Below, in pieces: positions 5,970 through 8,209 of a stretch of 8,209 nt of DNA. The position numbers and the translations under genes were made by a program. Where the stretch lies: assembly GCA_021160355.1 (NCBI GenBank), contig JAGHCS010000096.1:1-8209 (forward strand), given 5' to 3'. The notes beneath the pieces were generated by a model. It had not been told where the DNA came from. It did not search any database and worked only from the letters and a program-made list of their open reading frames with translations. Origin of the DNA: Candidatus Cloacimonadota bacterium (GTDB lineage: Bacteria; Cloacimonadota; Cloacimonadia; JGIOTU-2). Each line of letters starts with the position of its first letter. Within the stretch, counting starts at the first letter, position 1.

Positions 5970-6818
5970 CGTTTCATTGATTTTTTTTATTTTTTCTTTC
6001 ACACTATTAATTATCCAATTAGGTGTCGAAGCACCTGCAGTGATCCCAACATTGTCAACATTCTCGAACCACGCGATTTTCAACTCATCTCCAGTTTCGA
6101 TATGAAATGTCCTGCAACCTTCTGCACTAGCTATCTCTGCAAGTCTTGTCGTATTTGCGCTATTTTTTCCGCCAATGACGATCATGATGTCAACTTTTTG
6201 TGCTAAATTTCTTGTTGACTCCTGCCGAAGTATGGTGGCATTGCATATTGTTTTCACCACATGCAGCTCTTCACAGAGACTAATAAGCTTCTTTGCGAGA
6301 CGTTCAAACTTCTCTTCACTTTGGGTGGTTTGAGCTATCAGAGCAACTTTCCCTTTTGTAGGTTTTGGAAATGGATTATCTGGATTTGTCACGACAACTG
6401 CTGAATCATCTATGTAGCTGAGCAATGCTTCGACTTCCGGATGATTTTTTTCTCCAAGTATATATAATTGGTACCCGTCTCTCGTTAATTTCTGAGCAAA
6501 CTCCTGTGCTTTTTTTACGAATGGACAGGTTGCATCAACAATATTCAAATCTTTTTCAAGAAGCAATTTATAATTTTCTGCAGTAATACCATGAGAACGA
6601 ATAATGATGGTTTCATCAGAGATATCATTTATATCATCTATAGAATGAATTCCTTTCTTCCTTAAAAATTCAACCATCTGCGGATTATGTATTATAGGAC
6701 CAAGAGTTATTGTTTTTTTGTTATTTTGAGCAGTTTCGTTAGCAATCTGAATTGCTCTTTTTACTCCAAAACAAAAGCCCGAATGCTTTGCAGTCTCAAT
6801 TTTCATTCTCGATACCAT
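5964..6818 (-). CDS. ispH: 4-hydroxy-3-methylbut-2-enyl diphosphate reductase (IspH/LytB)
   Basis: IspH is the cytosolic iron-sulfur enzyme that reduces HMBPP to isopentenyl and dimethylallyl diphosphate, the last step of the MEP isoprenoid pathway. The 284-residue length is normal. The three cluster cysteines are visible: C16 in GFCFGVKRAI, C98 in DATCPFV and C192 in CNATILRQ. Substrate-site residues also match: H44 (IHNP), H76 (RSHG), H126 and E128 (NHPEVEA), T165 in the TTQ motif, S220/N222 (GGKNSANT) and S264 (ASTPNW). Two starts are possible. ATG 6818 has AGGA only 3 nt upstream. ATG 6806 begins MKIETAKHSGFCFGV, which fits the family N-terminus better, but its ribosome site is poor. I keep the longer form. 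Either start overlaps the end of plsC (by 23 or 11 nt), which points to translational coupling. rpsA follows after 53 nt; in some Clostridia and relatives IspH and S1 are fused in one protein, but here they are separate and in different frames. Confidence 0.96.
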   Translation of the reverse strand: MVSRMKIETAKHSGFCFGVKRAIQIANETAQNNKKTITLGPIIHNPQMVEFLRKKGIHSIDDINDISDETIIIRSHGITAENYKLLLEKDLNIVDATCPFVKKAQEFAQKLTRDGYQLYILGEKNHPEVEALLSYIDDSAVVVTNPDNPFPKPTKGKVALIAQTTQSEEKFERLAKKLISLCEELHVVKTICNATILRQESTRNLAQKVDIMIVIGGKNSANTTRLAEIASAEGCRTFHIETGDELKIAWFENVDNVGITAGASTPNWIINSVKEKIKKINETK

Positions 6819-7413
6819 TGATCCTATTTAAAATAAACGCAGCTAATTCTCTATATTCACCCTCTTTGAACATAGATTTATATTCCTTTGCAAAGAGGGG
6901 TTTCTTGAATATAAAATGAAGGTACTTCTTCCTGAAAAAACATGCCCAGAGATCATTGACATTTTCAATTTGTACAGGATAGATGGGTGCTTTGGTTTCC
7001 CAAGCAAGCTTAGCGATACCGGGTTTTGCGGTGAATGCTTTTCTACTTCCTTCAGGAAAGATTATGATATTATTTTTTTCCTCAAGAAGTGTAATAAATT
7101 TTTGTATAGTTCCACGAGTAAAACCGGCACGGTGAACAGGAAGTGCATTAAAATAGCCGATCAGCGCACCAAATGCTTTATTCTTAAAAAGTTCTGACTT
7201 GGCCATGAAATAGCATTCAAAGGGAAGGATTGAACCAAGAAAAGGTGGATCTAAGGCACTCTGATGATTTGCACAGATGATGCACCCTTTCCTAAAATGG
7301 ATTTCCTTCATACCTGTGATCTTCAGATTCCAAAGAAAGTGCATGAGTATTTTGACAAATGTAATGGTAGCCCTATAAAAAAATCTCATCTTTAATAATA
7401 CCAAAAATTTCAT
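6796..7413 (-). CDS. plsC: 1-acyl-sn-glycerol-3-phosphate acyltransferase (PlsC family)
   Basis: This is a membrane-associated acyltransferase that would add the second fatty acid to lysophosphatidic acid, giving phosphatidic acid for phospholipid synthesis. The 205-residue form is short but typical of the PlsC/LPLAT group. It has a hydrophobic/amphipathic N-terminal stretch (about 1-33), catalytic HX4D motif I in NHQSALDP (H50, D55), a motif II region PVHRAGFTRG (R95), motif III FPEGSR (119-124) and motif IV around APIYPVQI. The start is uncertain. ATG 7413 has AGG 3 nt upstream and overlaps cmk by 41 nt. ATG 7389 would start MRFFYRATITF, as many homologues do, with a 17-nt overlap but almost no ribosome site. 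An in-frame TTG at 7416 is less likely. It lies between cmk and ispH and overlaps both, so the three are surely one transcript. A lyso-ornithine lipid or other acyltransferase role cannot be excluded. Confidence 0.92.
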   Translation of the reverse strand: MKFLVLLKMRFFYRATITFVKILMHFLWNLKITGMKEIHFRKGCIICANHQSALDPPFLGSILPFECYFMAKSELFKNKAFGALIGYFNALPVHRAGFTRGTIQKFITLLEEKNNIIIFPEGSRKAFTAKPGIAKLAWETKAPIYPVQIENVNDLWACFFRKKYLHFIFKKPLFAKEYKSMFKEGEYRELAAFILNRINGIENEN

Positions 7414-8062
7414 CAACCTGCTGTTGAATACTCAGGTTTGTAGTGTCAATCTCGATCGCATCCTTAGCTTTTTTCAAAGGAGCAATTTTTCTTGTACTGT
7501 CCCTCTTATCGCGAAATGCAAGCTCATGTTTTATCTCATCCGGTGTTTTCGTTCCAAGTCCTTTTTGTTGATTTTCTTGCCACCGGCGTCTAGCACGTTC
7601 ATCAATAGATGCGACGAGAAAAAATTTAAAATCTGCCTGAGGAAATACAACTGTTCCAATATCTCGCCCATCCATCACAATTGATTGGGTTTCCGCCATT
7701 TTTCTTTGCAGTTCGACCATCCGTTGTCTTATGAGACTCTCTGTCGCAATAGTAGATGAATAGTCAGTTATCTCCGGTTCACGTATCATTTTAGACACGT
7801 CTACACCATTCAGAATGATCTTATTTTCTCCTTGACCTTTCGAAGGCACTATTTCAATGTTTATTTCAGATAAAGCTTTCCTTAGTAATTTTTTATCAAT
7901 AAAATCTATTTTGTTCTGCAATAAAAATAGTGCTACAGCACGATACATTGCTCCGGAATCCACATAGATACAATTCAACTTTTTTGCGAGACGTTTTGCA
8001 GTAGTGCTTTTCCCTGAACTTGCAGGACCGTCAATTGCTACAATTATTCTTTTTATTTCCAT
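7373..8062 (-). CDS. cmk: cytidylate kinase (CMP/dCMP kinase)
   Basis: Cmk transfers phosphate from ATP to CMP or dCMP in the cytosol, feeding CTP and dCTP pools. The 229 residues match the usual bacterial length (about 220-230). Visible are the P-loop GPASSGKST (12-20), DSGAMYRA (35-42) for nucleotide binding, the insert typical of bacterial CMP kinases (about 65-105, with LNGVDVSKMIREPEIT), DGRDIGTVVFPQAD (131-144), the lid arginines around ERARRRW (155-161) and RDKRDSTR (184-191), and the closing DAIEIDTT (201-208). ATG 8062 is chosen because MEIKRIIVAIDGPASSGKS is the standard N-terminus. No Shine-Dalgarno precedes it, and a likely promoter sits so close that the mRNA leader may be only a few nt. 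It is the first gene of the leftward operon, and its last codons overlap the plsC start. Confidence 0.97.
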   Translation of the reverse strand: MEIKRIIVAIDGPASSGKSTTAKRLAKKLNCIYVDSGAMYRAVALFLLQNKIDFIDKKLLRKALSEINIEIVPSKGQGENKIILNGVDVSKMIREPEITDYSSTIATESLIRQRMVELQRKMAETQSIVMDGRDIGTVVFPQADFKFFLVASIDERARRRWQENQQKGLGTKTPDEIKHELAFRDKRDSTRKIAPLKKAKDAIEIDTTNLSIQQQVDEIFGIIKDEIFL

Positions 8063-8074
8063 AGTCAGTTTTGC

Positions 8075-8104
8075 ATAAAATCAAATAGAGTACATTTTCG
8101 TCAA
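8075..8104 (-). promoter_or_regulatory. probable promoter of the cmk operon
   Basis: On the minus strand TTGACG (8104-8099), an 18-nt spacer and TTTTAT (8080-8075) match the sigma70 boxes at 5/6 and 4/6 positions. The -10 box ends 12 nt before the cmk ATG, so the transcript would start about 5-8 nt ahead of the start codon. That fits the lack of a ribosome binding site. AT-rich sequence makes chance matches common, so this is moderate at best. A further start upstream of the window is possible. Confidence 0.35.
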
Positions 8105-8132
8105 TTTTTAACACTTCAGAAATTCAAAATAA

Positions 8133-8163
8133 TTGACATAAAATTGGGCAGGGCTGGTAAATC
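8133..8163 (+). promoter_or_regulatory. possible divergent promoter leading right out of the window
   Basis: A perfect -35 hexamer TTGACA (8133-8138) is followed after 19 bp by the weak -10 candidate TAAATC (8158-8163). An ATG at 8190 downstream stays open for the last few codons only, too short to judge as a gene. The rest of 8105-8209 is AT-rich with no other recognisable feature. Confidence 0.18.
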
Positions 8164-8209
8164 AAAACAATAAATTTTAAAAAGAAATAATGAATCATTT
8201 TATAATATT

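Noticed and set aside
8190..8209. ATG at 8190 as the start of a rightward gene.
   Set aside because: Only a few codons are visible before the window ends and the ribosome site is weak, so it cannot be supported.

Overview
The window is AT-rich DNA from a Gram-negative (diderm) bacterium. An LptD-type outer-membrane LPS translocon, a lipoprotein, and a six-domain ribosomal protein S1 with a long charged N-terminus together suggest a lineage in or near the FCB superphylum, such as Cloacimonadota or relatives. This placement is inferred from protein style and gene order only, and I would not name a genus. It is core-genome sequence rather than an obvious mobile island; I see no tRNA, rRNA, CRISPR array or transposase gene.

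Layout from left to right: (1) Positions 1-~100 hold the end of a non-coding, hairpin-rich intergenic repeat. It is followed by AT-rich sequence and a good sigma70-like promoter (186-214). (2) A rightward two-gene unit follows: lptD (231-2636) and, 8 bp later, a secreted lipoprotein of the endonuclease/exonuclease/phosphatase (EEP) fold (2645-3553). (3) A short convergent boundary (3554-3606) holds a strong hairpin terminator whose T-tract lies on the minus strand and overlaps the stop codon of the EEP gene. (4) A leftward four-gene operon then fills the rest: cmk (8062-7373), plsC (7413-6796, overlapping cmk), ispH (6818-5964, overlapping plsC) and rpsA (5910-3607). (5) The right edge (8063-8209) is AT-rich intergenic DNA with the probable cmk promoter and a possible divergent promoter leading out of the window.

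The leftward operon joins housekeeping jobs often clustered in bacteria: CMP/dCMP phosphorylation (Cmk), phosphatidic acid synthesis (PlsC), the last step of the MEP isoprenoid pathway (IspH) and mRNA binding by the ribosome (S1). The rightward pair concerns the cell envelope: LptD inserts LPS in the outer membrane, and the EEP lipoprotein is exported and lipid-anchored.

I did not find a clearly new biological system. The observations most worth checking are the large charge-segregated N-terminal extension and helical C-terminal tail of S1, the hairpin that covers the rpsA ribosome binding site (possible autoregulation), the partly conserved LptD cysteine pattern, and the hairpin repeat at the left edge.
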